A stretch of 64,000 nt of DNA from Halobacteriales archaeon YIM A00010 (GTDB lineage: Archaea; Halobacteriota; Halobacteria; Halobacteriales; Haloarculaceae). Under the pieces are notes generated by a model that saw only the letters and a list, made by a program, of their open reading frames with translations, searched no databases and was not told the origin of the DNA. The stretch is from assembly GCA_025041175.1 (NCBI GenBank), contig JAKCFJ010000003.1, positions 62,001 to 126,000 on the forward strand. The letters are read 5' to 3'. Below, one piece after another: positions 45,759 to 53,438 of this stretch. Made by a program: the position numbers and the translations under genes. Within the stretch, counting starts at the first letter, position 1; every line of letters starts with the position of its first letter.

Positions 45759-46496
45759 TCAGGCGTGTTTCTCGATAAGCGCCGCCACGTCCTCACGAAC
45801 TGTCTTGCTGTCTGTTGATCGAATCGTCATCCGGGCTTTGCGTTCGTCGGTTTCAGCCAGCTCGCTTAGCAGACCGCCGCGGCGATCAATTTCGACGAAC
45901 AGTTCGAGTTCGTCGGATCCGGGGTGGGCGATGAGTTCGACCTCATCAAGGGTGTCACGGAACTGGCCATCGTTGGCCCGGAACTCGAACTCTTGGATGA
46001 ATCGATGGCTGCCAGCATACCGTCCGTATGGATCGGCTTCACACTCCGCCGTTCGGAGTGAAAAGCCGAGGGCTTCCATCGCATCGAAGACAGCTTGGAG
46101 TCGGGGTGTCGGTTGCACGTCGAGGTAGTCTTTGTCTTCGGGATCGACGGCGAGATCGATGTCGAGTTCCGTTTCGATCCAGACATCAACCCCCCCGATT
46201 GTGACAGGCGTTGCGTATGGAATGGCAATCGAGACTGACCGGGTCTCCTCTTGGTCGGGTTCGATAGTGAGACCCTCTGTGAGTGTGAACCGGTCAATAT
46301 CCACCTCTTGATACCCCTCGTCGGTACGATAGCGGGTTTCGAGTTCGAAGCGGATCGTTCCGACGTCCTGTTGGACGTTCCCACCGGTGATGTGGACATC
46401 CGCGTCAACAGTTTCACCTGGCCGAACGGTGTCTGTCGGGAGAACAGTGTCTACAGTGGCGTTACCGATACCGATGCTAGCGAGAACCTTTTTCAT
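45759..46496 (-). CDS. Spo0M/SpoOM family protein
   Basis: A 245-aa member of the sporulation-control Spo0M family (PF07070), an arrestin-like fold. The start MKKVLASIGIGNATVDTVLP and VRPGETVDADVHITGGNVQQ are diagnostic, and the C-terminal half includes HRFIQEFEFRAND. In Bacillus it modulates sporulation and the cell envelope; haloarchaea do not sporulate and the function there is unknown. It appears to stand alone. Confidence 0.9.
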   Translation of the reverse strand: MKKVLASIGIGNATVDTVLPTDTVRPGETVDADVHITGGNVQQDVGTIRFELETRYRTDEGYQEVDIDRFTLTEGLTIEPDQEETRSVSIAIPYATPVTIGGVDVWIETELDIDLAVDPEDKDYLDVQPTPRLQAVFDAMEALGFSLRTAECEADPYGRYAGSHRFIQEFEFRANDGQFRDTLDEVELIAHPGSDELELFVEIDRRGGLLSELAETDERKARMTIRSTDSKTVREDVAALIEKHA

Positions 46497-46914
46497 GGAT
46501 TCTACTTGTACGTTTTAGATGCAGTATTATAAATTTGGGAGTTCAGTGGGAGACGGCGTCGACGTTACGGGCTTGTCCTACGAAGATAATTGGAGGGCTA
46601 CTTTATTCAATCAGTACGATCTGGTTCGGTTGGACTGTCACGGGTTCTGATAATCCCGTGCAAACTCTGTCGGAATTTATCTACTTGTTGTGTAGTCTTA
46701 CAACCCGCCCGAACGAGTGTGACATCGGCCAACCCGAGCACGAGGCCGTGGAACGGATTCTCACCATCTAGTATCACTTCCGGTCTATTTATTCAACTAT
46801 ACTTGCTATATACGAATAAATAATATACAATCTTTATTTCCCATACTATATTCCTACGCATTAGAAATATAATACTTGATTACCGTCTGGTTTGGATTGT
46901 TCACTGCAGGTAGC
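46497..46914. other. Divergent intergenic region
   Basis: Between the divergent Spo0M and PhoD genes. AT-rich stretches at 46500-46540 and 46790-46880 probably contain the two promoters. A short plus frame around 46600-46770 has no identifiable domain. Confidence 0.5.
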
Positions 46915-48951
46915 ATGACCGACACGACCCAAACCGACCCCGGCAGTGACGATCCGGACAGTGAACGACGCACCTTCCTTCAAACGATGGGCGGAATAGC
47001 GGTCGCAGCCACTGGTTTGTCGGGGACTGCGAGGGCTGAGAATAACCAAAGCGGAGCAAGCGACGCGGAGACTGTTTCGCTGACCCATGGTGTCGCAGCA
47101 GGCGACGTCACAGCGAAAACGGCTGTTGTCTGGGCACGAACAGCCGACGAGGCGACTCTCCATGTCGAGTATAGCTCTTCCGACTCCTTCTCCCCGTCTC
47201 GGCAGCGGCGCACGACCGTCGATTCAACGACTGACTTTACCGGCCACGTTCGGTTACAGGGGCTGAAGTCAGCGACACGCTACTACTACCGCGTCTGGGC
47301 AACGTCCAGCAAGAACAATCGTAACACGTCTGCTCCGGATACAGCAGCCACGGGAACGTTCCTCACGGCTCCATCCGCCACCGAGGAGGAAAGTGTCACG
47401 TTCGCCTGGAGCGGCGACACGTGGGGGTATGGGGATGATCCCATCGACCCCCCGTTCCCAGGGCTTCGGACGATCGCGGACCGGGAGCCGGACTTCTTCC
47501 TCTATCATGGCGACACTATCTACGCCGATGCGCAGACGCCAGCCGGGAAGATCACCGAGAACACTCCGATCGACGATTCCCTCGAGATCTACCGGGACAA
47601 GTACAAGGAAATGCGCGATCCGCCGGAAGAGATCGCAGAACAGACGTATCTTCGGGAACTGCTCGAAACGACATCGGTCTACACTGTCTGGGACGACCAC
47701 GAGGTCATCAACAACTTCGCGGGGCCGATCGAGCCGCTGATGCCTGAAGGGCGGCAAGCCTTCCGGGAATACTGGCCGCTCGACCGGGACAAGACAGCTA
47801 AACCCAGCGAATCCAACAAGTTCTACGATTCGTTCCGATGGGGAAAACACGTCGAACTGTTCATTATCGACACTCGTCAGTACCGCGACCCGAACATCGA
47901 TCTCGACTCGAAAACGCTGCTCGGTGAGGAGCAACTCGAGTGGTTGAAAGGAGCACTCGCCGACTCCGACGCGACGTGGAAGCTTCTCGCTTCGCCGGCC
48001 CCGCTGGGGTATCCATCGGACTCGTGGGCAACCCCGGTGGATCGAACCGGTTACGAGGCGGAACTCCTCGAACTCGTCAAACACATCCAGAGGGAACAGA
48101 TCTCGAACGTGGTCGTCGTGGCCGGAGACGTCCACAAGTCGGTCGTGGGCGCGTTCGATCCGAACGGAGACGGCGAATTTGAGTTCTTCGAGGCCATCGC
48201 TGGACCGCTGGGTGCGCCCGCAGGCGCGCCGGACGACCTCTATCCAGCACTCAACCCGACGGAGTTCTTTGCGAAGGGCGAGTACACCAACTTCGGGACT
48301 GTTGAAGTTGATGAATCGGGTGAGACGCTGACGATCGGCATCTACGACGAGGACGGAACGGAGCAGTTCACGAAGACGATCGGCACATCAGACATCAATC
48401 CGGGGACCGATCCGGCGGACCGCATCGAGAGCACGTTTGATGAGGACGCTGACGGTTGGCTCATCTCGCAAAACGGTGGGAGCAACCGTTCCGTCTATCG
48501 TGAAACTGACGGCAATCCTGGCGGCCACATTAGCGACGAAGAAAATCAGAATGGTGTCGCTTGGTACTACCAGGCTCCATTCAAGTTCCTCGGCGATCGA
48601 GAGGCGTTTTACGGCGGGACGCTCTCGTTCGACCTTCGCCAGGCTCAGACCGACCAGCAGTTCGACGCTGAACCGACAGAAGGCGGCGATGTCCTGCTCG
48701 CAAGCGGTACCGAGAAGCTCGTCTACGAATTCCGCGGCTCGGATGCCAACCCTGGCGAAAAGTGGACCACGTTCGAGGCACCGCTCACGGCCGATGCCAC
48801 CTGGATCGACCTCAGGAGCGAAGAGCCGCTTGCAACCGAGGAAAAATTCCGGGCTGTGCTGAACGATCTGGAAGTCCTCCGTATCCGTGGCGAGTACCGG
48901 TCCGGCGACGACACGAGCTATCTCGATAACGCCGTTCTGTCCAAGGACTAA
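46915..48951 (+). CDS. Tat-exported PhoD-type phosphatase with laminin-B-like domain
   Basis: A 678-aa secreted protein. The start MTDTTQTDPG precedes a Tat signal (ERRTFLQTMGGIAVAATGLS), so it is exported folded. The PhoD N-terminal domain starts at SLTHGVAAGD. Metallophosphatase ligands are in WSGDTWG, YHGDTIYAD, WDDHEVINN and VVAGDVHKS. After about residue 495 a second domain begins (STFDEDADGWLI, GGTLSFDLRQ, LRIRGEYRSGDD) that resembles the laminin B (domain IV) fold. The enzyme probably hydrolyses phosphodiesters or phosphomonoesters outside the cell under phosphate limitation, with the extra domain aiding substrate or surface binding. Confidence 0.88.
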   Translation: MTDTTQTDPGSDDPDSERRTFLQTMGGIAVAATGLSGTARAENNQSGASDAETVSLTHGVAAGDVTAKTAVVWARTADEATLHVEYSSSDSFSPSRQRRTTVDSTTDFTGHVRLQGLKSATRYYYRVWATSSKNNRNTSAPDTAATGTFLTAPSATEEESVTFAWSGDTWGYGDDPIDPPFPGLRTIADREPDFFLYHGDTIYADAQTPAGKITENTPIDDSLEIYRDKYKEMRDPPEEIAEQTYLRELLETTSVYTVWDDHEVINNFAGPIEPLMPEGRQAFREYWPLDRDKTAKPSESNKFYDSFRWGKHVELFIIDTRQYRDPNIDLDSKTLLGEEQLEWLKGALADSDATWKLLASPAPLGYPSDSWATPVDRTGYEAELLELVKHIQREQISNVVVVAGDVHKSVVGAFDPNGDGEFEFFEAIAGPLGAPAGAPDDLYPALNPTEFFAKGEYTNFGTVEVDESGETLTIGIYDEDGTEQFTKTIGTSDINPGTDPADRIESTFDEDADGWLISQNGGSNRSVYRETDGNPGGHISDEENQNGVAWYYQAPFKFLGDREAFYGGTLSFDLRQAQTDQQFDAEPTEGGDVLLASGTEKLVYEFRGSDANPGEKWTTFEAPLTADATWIDLRSEEPLATEEKFRAVLNDLEVLRIRGEYRSGDDTSYLDNAVLSKD

Positions 48952-49091
48952 TATAATCACCGGACTTGGAACCGTCTAGCAAGTATCCTGTGGCAGACTG
49001 CTGTTTTCGGCTCTTGCATTCTAATATCAAAAAATCGTCACGGTTGGTGCGACTACGCGGATCCATTCACTGGTTCGATCGACGCGGGTGT

Positions 49092-50198
49092 CTACTCATC
49101 GGCCAACAGCGCGTCGTCGCCGTACTGCTCACGGAGGCGACGCAGAGACTCCCACTGCTCTTCGAGACGATCGGTAGGGTCCACGAAGACATCCGCGAAG
49201 ATGTCGCCGGGGTCGGCTTCGTACTGTTCGGCCCTGTCCACGAGTGCAGTGAGCGTCTCCTCTATCTCGGTCTCCATTCCCTCGATCCGCTCGTCGTCGA
49301 CGATCCCCTGGTCGCGGAGGAAGGCCTCGAAGCGGTCGATCGGATCCTGCTCGCGCCAACGCTCGACGTCTTCCTCCTCGCGGTAGGCCGAGGGATCGTC
49401 GGCGGTGGTGTGAGCCCCGAAGCGGTACTGGACCGCCTCGATCATCGTTGGTCGGGAGCTATCGCCTGCGACAGCCTTCTCGCGGGCGGCCTTCGTCACC
49501 ACGTACGTCGCGAGTGGGTCCATCCCGTCGACCTGGATCCCGTCAATTCCGTACGCCTCCGCCTTTTGGGCCAGTGTTTCGGACGCCGTCTGGCGCTCAC
49601 GCGGTACCGAGATGGCCCACTGGTTGTTATTACAGAAGAAGACGGTGGGGGTATCGAACACGCCGGCGAAGTTCAGCCCCTCGTGGAAGTCCCCTTCCGA
49701 CGTGGCGCCGTCGCCGAAATGAACGATGGTCGCCCGTTCGTCGCCGTTTAGCTTTGATGCCCACGCCCATCCGACGGCGTGGGGGAGGTGGCCCCCGATC
49801 GTGATGTTGAGCGGGAAGACGTGCACGTCGGCTAGGGCCGCGTTGCCGTCTTCGTTGCCCATCCAGTACACGAGGTATTCCCAAGGGAGTTCCCGAGCGA
49901 CGAGCGCACCGTGCTCGCGATATTGGTAGAACAATGTGTCTTCGTCGTGTAGCGCATACGTTGACCCGATCTGAGATCCCTCCTGGCCGGCCAGCGAGGA
50001 GTAGGTGCCGATCCGCCCCTGGCGCTGCAGGCTGATCATACGCTCATCGAACCGCCGACAAAAGCGCATGTCGCGGTACATCGCCACCAGCGTCTCGCTG
50101 TCGAGGTCAGGGAGGAGCTCCGTGGAAACGACGACGCCTTCGGGATCGAGCACCCGCACTCGATCGTCGAATGCCCGATCGAATACATCATGTGACAT
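49092..50198 (-). CDS. 2-oxoacid dehydrogenase E1 component, alpha subunit
   Basis: A 368-aa thiamine-diphosphate enzyme subunit of the pyruvate/branched-chain 2-oxoacid dehydrogenase type. The TPP/Mg motif is GDGATSEGDFHEGLN followed by FFCNNNQWAIS. GSTYALHDEDTLFYQYREHG is also conserved. An E1-beta subunit is needed for activity, yet no E1-beta, E2 or E3 gene is in the window. It may pair with subunits encoded elsewhere or be a paralogue without a complete complex. The gene looks intact. Confidence 0.9.
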   Translation of the reverse strand: MSHDVFDRAFDDRVRVLDPEGVVVSTELLPDLDSETLVAMYRDMRFCRRFDERMISLQRQGRIGTYSSLAGQEGSQIGSTYALHDEDTLFYQYREHGALVARELPWEYLVYWMGNEDGNAALADVHVFPLNITIGGHLPHAVGWAWASKLNGDERATIVHFGDGATSEGDFHEGLNFAGVFDTPTVFFCNNNQWAISVPRERQTASETLAQKAEAYGIDGIQVDGMDPLATYVVTKAAREKAVAGDSSRPTMIEAVQYRFGAHTTADDPSAYREEEDVERWREQDPIDRFEAFLRDQGIVDDERIEGMETEIEETLTALVDRAEQYEADPGDIFADVFVDPTDRLEEQWESLRRLREQYGDDALLADE

Positions 50199-50289
50199 GT
50201 TCTACCAGTATAGTGGACGAGTGAGAGTAAAAACGCCACCATCGTCGGGCACACGCCTCCCGGATATCCGAAGCAGTCTTCGGAGACTT

Positions 50290-50435
50290 TACGGGAGACG
50301 ACGTGATGTTGGGGAGTACGACGATCTCGGGACGGACAGGCAGGATAAACTCGCTCGGGTGACGTTCGCGTTCGATCGGGCGAAACGACTCGAAGGAAGC
50401 GGTGTCACCGTCAATGGGATCCAACCGGACGGGCC
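50290..50435 (+). pseudogene. Short-chain dehydrogenase fragment
   Basis: The frame VGEYDDLGTDRQDKLARVTF, AFDRAKRLEGSGVTVNGIQP is a piece of an SDR/retinol-dehydrogenase-like protein, from the catalytic K region onward. The Rossmann start and catalytic Tyr are missing (a Gly-Thr-Asp-Arg-Gln stretch replaces YxxSK). It is a relic. Confidence 0.55.
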
Positions 50436-50589
50436 ACCGCCCGAACCTACGATCCGGAGGCGCGTCGTTACCTCCGTGGGCTGGGCGAGCGTCTCATTGG
50501 CTCTTCGGGGATCGACGCCACTCCTCGCTCGACGCGCCTCGTCTCGATCTCGTCGGACCAGTCGAAATCCGCCGATGAACCAACAGTAC

Positions 50590-50850
50590 GACTCCTCCTC
50601 GTGGTTAGTGAGGAAGAGTCGCAGTCTGTCCACACTGACGGATTTCCGACATACGACTCGCTCGAGGAGGACGACCAATTTCACCGCGAGTATGTCGTTC
50701 ACAGCGACGGCGAATACGCTGATGACGAGGTTCATATCAACACCTGGAGAGTCACAGATCGCAGCAGCGTCCGTGGCTCTCGTCCCATCGAGGCGTCTCA
50801 AAGGACAAGTTGACACAGTATCTCCGAGCGTTTCAGCTAAGTGAAGATCC
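50590..50850 (+). pseudogene. IS1595-type transposase C-terminal fragment
   Basis: The frame EEESQSVHTDGFPTYDSLEE, REYVVHSDGEYADDEVHINT continues after a shift as LTQYLRAFQLSEDP. This matches the end of haloarchaeal IS1595/ISXO2-like transposases. The N-terminal part is missing and one frameshift is present near 50745. Confidence 0.65.
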
Positions 50851-50893
50851 ATGTGACAGCGACGAACGAACGATCGGTCGAACGGCGAGTACC

Positions 50894-51676
50894 TCAGGGT
50901 TCCTGGAGATACTGGTCGACGAACTGTTCGGTACCACGGCGAAGGTGTTCAGAGAGTAATTCCTGGCTCATGTCGAGTTCTCCGGCGAGTTCGCTGGCGG
51001 TGATGTTGCGAGGGATTTCGTAGTACCCACGTTCATTCGCGGCGACGACCGTCTTCAGGGCAGCGAGGCGTGTCCGTGCCTCGTTCGCCGTCATCGGAGC
51101 GGTGTAAATCGGCGATCCGGGTTCGATGTGGCGACCGCCTTTGGCGAGGGTGCCGGTGTCGACCGCCGTGAATCCGATGTCGTCGATAAGATCCGTGACA
51201 ATCTCCTTAGCCTCCCGATCGTCGCCTGCGATGAACAGTGCGAGACGCTCTTCGGGGTCAGCGTCTGGCCGTCCTTCATCTCGGAGTACTTCCCAATACA
51301 TCGTGTTGAACGCCTTGATTACCGTCGCGTCCGAGAGGTAATCAGCGATGAGTTCGGTGTGGGTCTGTCCTTCGAGGGGAACGGCTCCGTCCCGCAGTGG
51401 GTAGTAGTTCGACGCACTGATGACGATTGTATCGGCGAGGACGTCCGTAGGCAAATCTTCGTAGGCCCCGAAGGGAATCGCTTCCATGACGACCTCACCG
51501 AAGGCGGCTGCCTCGGCGGGCGTCCCCGCCTGTGCGTTCGCTCCGAGGTCGTCGACCAAGTCCGCGAGCGTCTCCGGTTCCCGAGAGTTGCTGACCATGA
51601 CTTCATGTCCCACGTCAGTGAAGTGTTGAGCAGCAGTGCTGCCGATATTTCCCGATCCGATAATTCCAACATTCAT
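50894..51676 (-). CDS. F420/NADP-oxidoreductase-type Rossmann protein fused to HTH-10 domain
   Basis: A 260-aa two-domain protein in one uninterrupted frame. Residues 1-200 are a COG2085-type NAD(P)-binding domain related to F420H2:NADP oxidoreductase: MNVGIIGSGNIGSTAAQHFT (GxGxxG), SNSREPETL for the 2'-phosphate, KAFNTMYW, and the usual family ending GSPIYTAPMTANEARTRL. Instead of stopping, the protein continues as VVAANERGYYEIPRNITASE, LAGELDMSQELLSEHLRRGT (203-258), a bacterio-opsin-activator HTH-10 DNA-binding domain. A transcription factor sensing the NADP or F420 state is the simplest reading, though it could be an enzyme with a DNA-targeting tail. Confidence 0.85.
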   Translation of the reverse strand: MNVGIIGSGNIGSTAAQHFTDVGHEVMVSNSREPETLADLVDDLGANAQAGTPAEAAAFGEVVMEAIPFGAYEDLPTDVLADTIVISASNYYPLRDGAVPLEGQTHTELIADYLSDATVIKAFNTMYWEVLRDEGRPDADPEERLALFIAGDDREAKEIVTDLIDDIGFTAVDTGTLAKGGRHIEPGSPIYTAPMTANEARTRLAALKTVVAANERGYYEIPRNITASELAGELDMSQELLSEHLRRGTEQFVDQYLQEP

Positions 51677-52208
51677 TATGTTTCCTACGCTCCGGTACTA
51701 CGAAGTCCGGAAAAGTAAAAACTTGCTCCGTTGATCACCGATTTCTCTCCGAGTTCCGTCGCTGAGTTCAGGGGATTTTGATCCCCTCCCGCGATATGGG
51801 ACGTCTCCGAGAATGGACGAAGAAGTATCGGAGGGTTGGAAAGAATGTGTGGATCACCCGGATGCGTCTGCTGTCGCCGATCAAGACGGCGACGGTGAGC
51901 GCCTAACTTCGGAGTGTAAACGCGAATAGTGCCGCAGCAACTTTTGTTCTTGTTTCTACCGTAGAGATAAAAAAGAGAAGATGTACACTCCGGGAATGGA
52001 GTTGGTACACGAGCAGTCTCCGATGCCAGTCGTTGATAGTGGGGATAGTTAGAGAGAGCTGTTGTTCCATCTCTCTGATAGTATGTTTAGATAGGTGTCA
52101 CTATCGAGCTATACGAACTCAGAGTCCTGTAGCTAGTATCTATTTGAATCAATGATGTGTTGACTCCATGCTAGTCTCCTGTTTGTAAAGCGAGAAGCCA
52201 TCAGGGTG

Positions 52209-52399
52209 CTATCGTTCTCCTTCCTGAACCCATCGGAGGGCACTGGAGCGGTCGGATTGGTCGTAATAGCGCATCTGCTCGGGAGCGACGGGCCAGATTG
52301 GCCGGATCGCGCGCCACCAGTCGAAGAGAAGCTTCGCCCACCTCGTGTTGCCGACGGCAGCGTACCGGTTGATACTGAATTGCCCCCCATATCGTCTGA
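52209..52399 (-). pseudogene. Unidentified gene 3' fragment
   Basis: The minus-strand frame ends FSINRYAAVGNTRWAKLLFD, WWRAIRPIWPVAPEQMRYYD, QSDRSSALRWVQEGER then stop. Its composition is protein-like and rich in Trp. Its 5' side is cut near the 75-bp repeat. I do not recognise the family; a transposase tail is possible. Confidence 0.35.
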
Positions 52400-52413
52400 A
52401 GTCGGCTAGGTAA

Positions 52414-52488
52414 GATTTCTAATGCACGGTCTAGCCCGAAATCTATCCCGTCAGTCCAAATTTCGCAGGTAGCTATGCATTAGGAATC
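52414..52488. repeat. 75-bp MITE-like repeat, copy B
   Basis: It has inverted ends GATTTCTAATGCA and TGCATTAGGAATC, and matches 35934-36008 at about 88% with the same length and orientation. GGCTAGGTA is shared just left of both copies. Confidence 0.75.
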
Positions 52489-52621
52489 GGTCGAGGCCCC
52501 CGACACCCGCGACCGGTACGCGACGGAAGCGACACGCATGGCCGATGAACACGACCCAGACGCCACCATCTGAGACGGCCGAGCGACACACGTTTTCATT
52601 GCGGCCCGCGTAGGCTCATTC

Positions 52622-53368
52622 ATGCGAGAACTCGTCTTCGCCCTCGATTACGAACCGGGCTGTAATCCGGTTGCGGACACCCTCGCTACGCATTCCGATA
52701 CTGCGATCCGATCCCTTTCGTGTCATGTTACGCCCGAGAGCCTCTGGCGGGTCGATCACGCAACCGGCGAGCGTGAGGCAGTGGCTGCGCTCGAAGACGC
52801 GTACTTCGAGGCGGAGTACTGCTCTGACTGTCTCGTGACCGAGAATTGCGGTGCGGACTGTGAGGTGCAGGTCCTCGATCGCACGGAGGAGACGCTCGTT
52901 CTCTATACCTATTGGGAGCGGACCTCGGTCTGTACCTCCGTCCCACATCTGGCCCTTGAGTGGTTAGGCACTGGGCTGTTGTTCGAGACGCGGCGTGAGG
53001 GCCGCCGCTATACGTGGCGAATTATCCTGTCGAACGAGGCCGATATCCACGCGTTCTTCGATGCACTCCACGCGGAAGTTGGTGAGTGTGCCGGGATGGA
53101 GATGCTGCGACTGACCGAACTCGCACCGCGCCGCTCACCGACGAACACTGGTGAGATGCTAGCTGCTAAACAGCGCGAGGCAGTCCGCGCCGCGGTTGAG
53201 CATGGCTATTATGAGACGCCACGGAAGACCGACCTCTCTGAGTTGGCGGCGACGCTCGATATCCCTCGATCGACGCTCTCCTATCGCCTCCGACGCGCTG
53301 AAGCCGAACTCGCTAAACAGTTCGTCGCGACCGATCAACCGCTGGATGCGCTCTCGCCGACCGTCTGA
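52622..53368 (+). CDS. HTH-10 regulator with four-cysteine cluster, likely metal sensor
   Basis: A 248-aa haloarchaeal regulator. The C-terminus holds the HTH-10 domain (AVRAAVEHGYYETPRKTDLS, LAATLDIPRSTLSYRLRRAE). The N-terminal sensor domain carries C67, C70, C76 and C80 (CSDCLVTENCGADC), suitable for binding a soft metal. The Zn/Cd-type P1B ATPase begins 70 bp downstream on the same strand, and a set of CGCCAAC half-sites lies between them. Regulation of the ATPase by metal binding to the cysteines is inferred. Confidence 0.85.
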   Translation: MRELVFALDYEPGCNPVADTLATHSDTAIRSLSCHVTPESLWRVDHATGEREAVAALEDAYFEAEYCSDCLVTENCGADCEVQVLDRTEETLVLYTYWERTSVCTSVPHLALEWLGTGLLFETRREGRRYTWRIILSNEADIHAFFDALHAEVGECAGMEMLRLTELAPRRSPTNTGEMLAAKQREAVRAAVEHGYYETPRKTDLSELAATLDIPRSTLSYRLRRAEAELAKQFVATDQPLDALSPTV

Positions 53369-53377
53369 GTGAGCTAC

Positions 53378-53406
53378 CGCCAACGCTGAGTTGGCGTGCG
53401 CCAACT
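53378..53406. promoter_or_regulatory. Candidate operator: alternating CGCCAAC half-sites
   Basis: Three half-sites alternate in orientation: CGCCAAC (53378-53384), GTTGGCG (53390-53396) and CGCCAAC (53399-53405). The last two form a perfect 8-bp inverted repeat, AGTTGGCG/CGCCAACT, with a 2-bp spacer. They lie between the regulator stop and the ATPase start, so they may bind the HTH-10 regulator. Confidence 0.55.
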
Positions 53407-53438
53407 AAGCCGTATGGGGCATCCGTTCCTCCCTCCTA

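Larger units (their letters stand above)
51677..52621. other. Gene-poor spacer with relics
   Basis: A 945-bp stretch without an intact gene. It contains an unidentified C-terminal gene fragment (52209-52399, minus) and a 75-bp repeat (52414-52488). The part from 51720 to 52200 shows no recognisable content. Confidence 0.5.
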
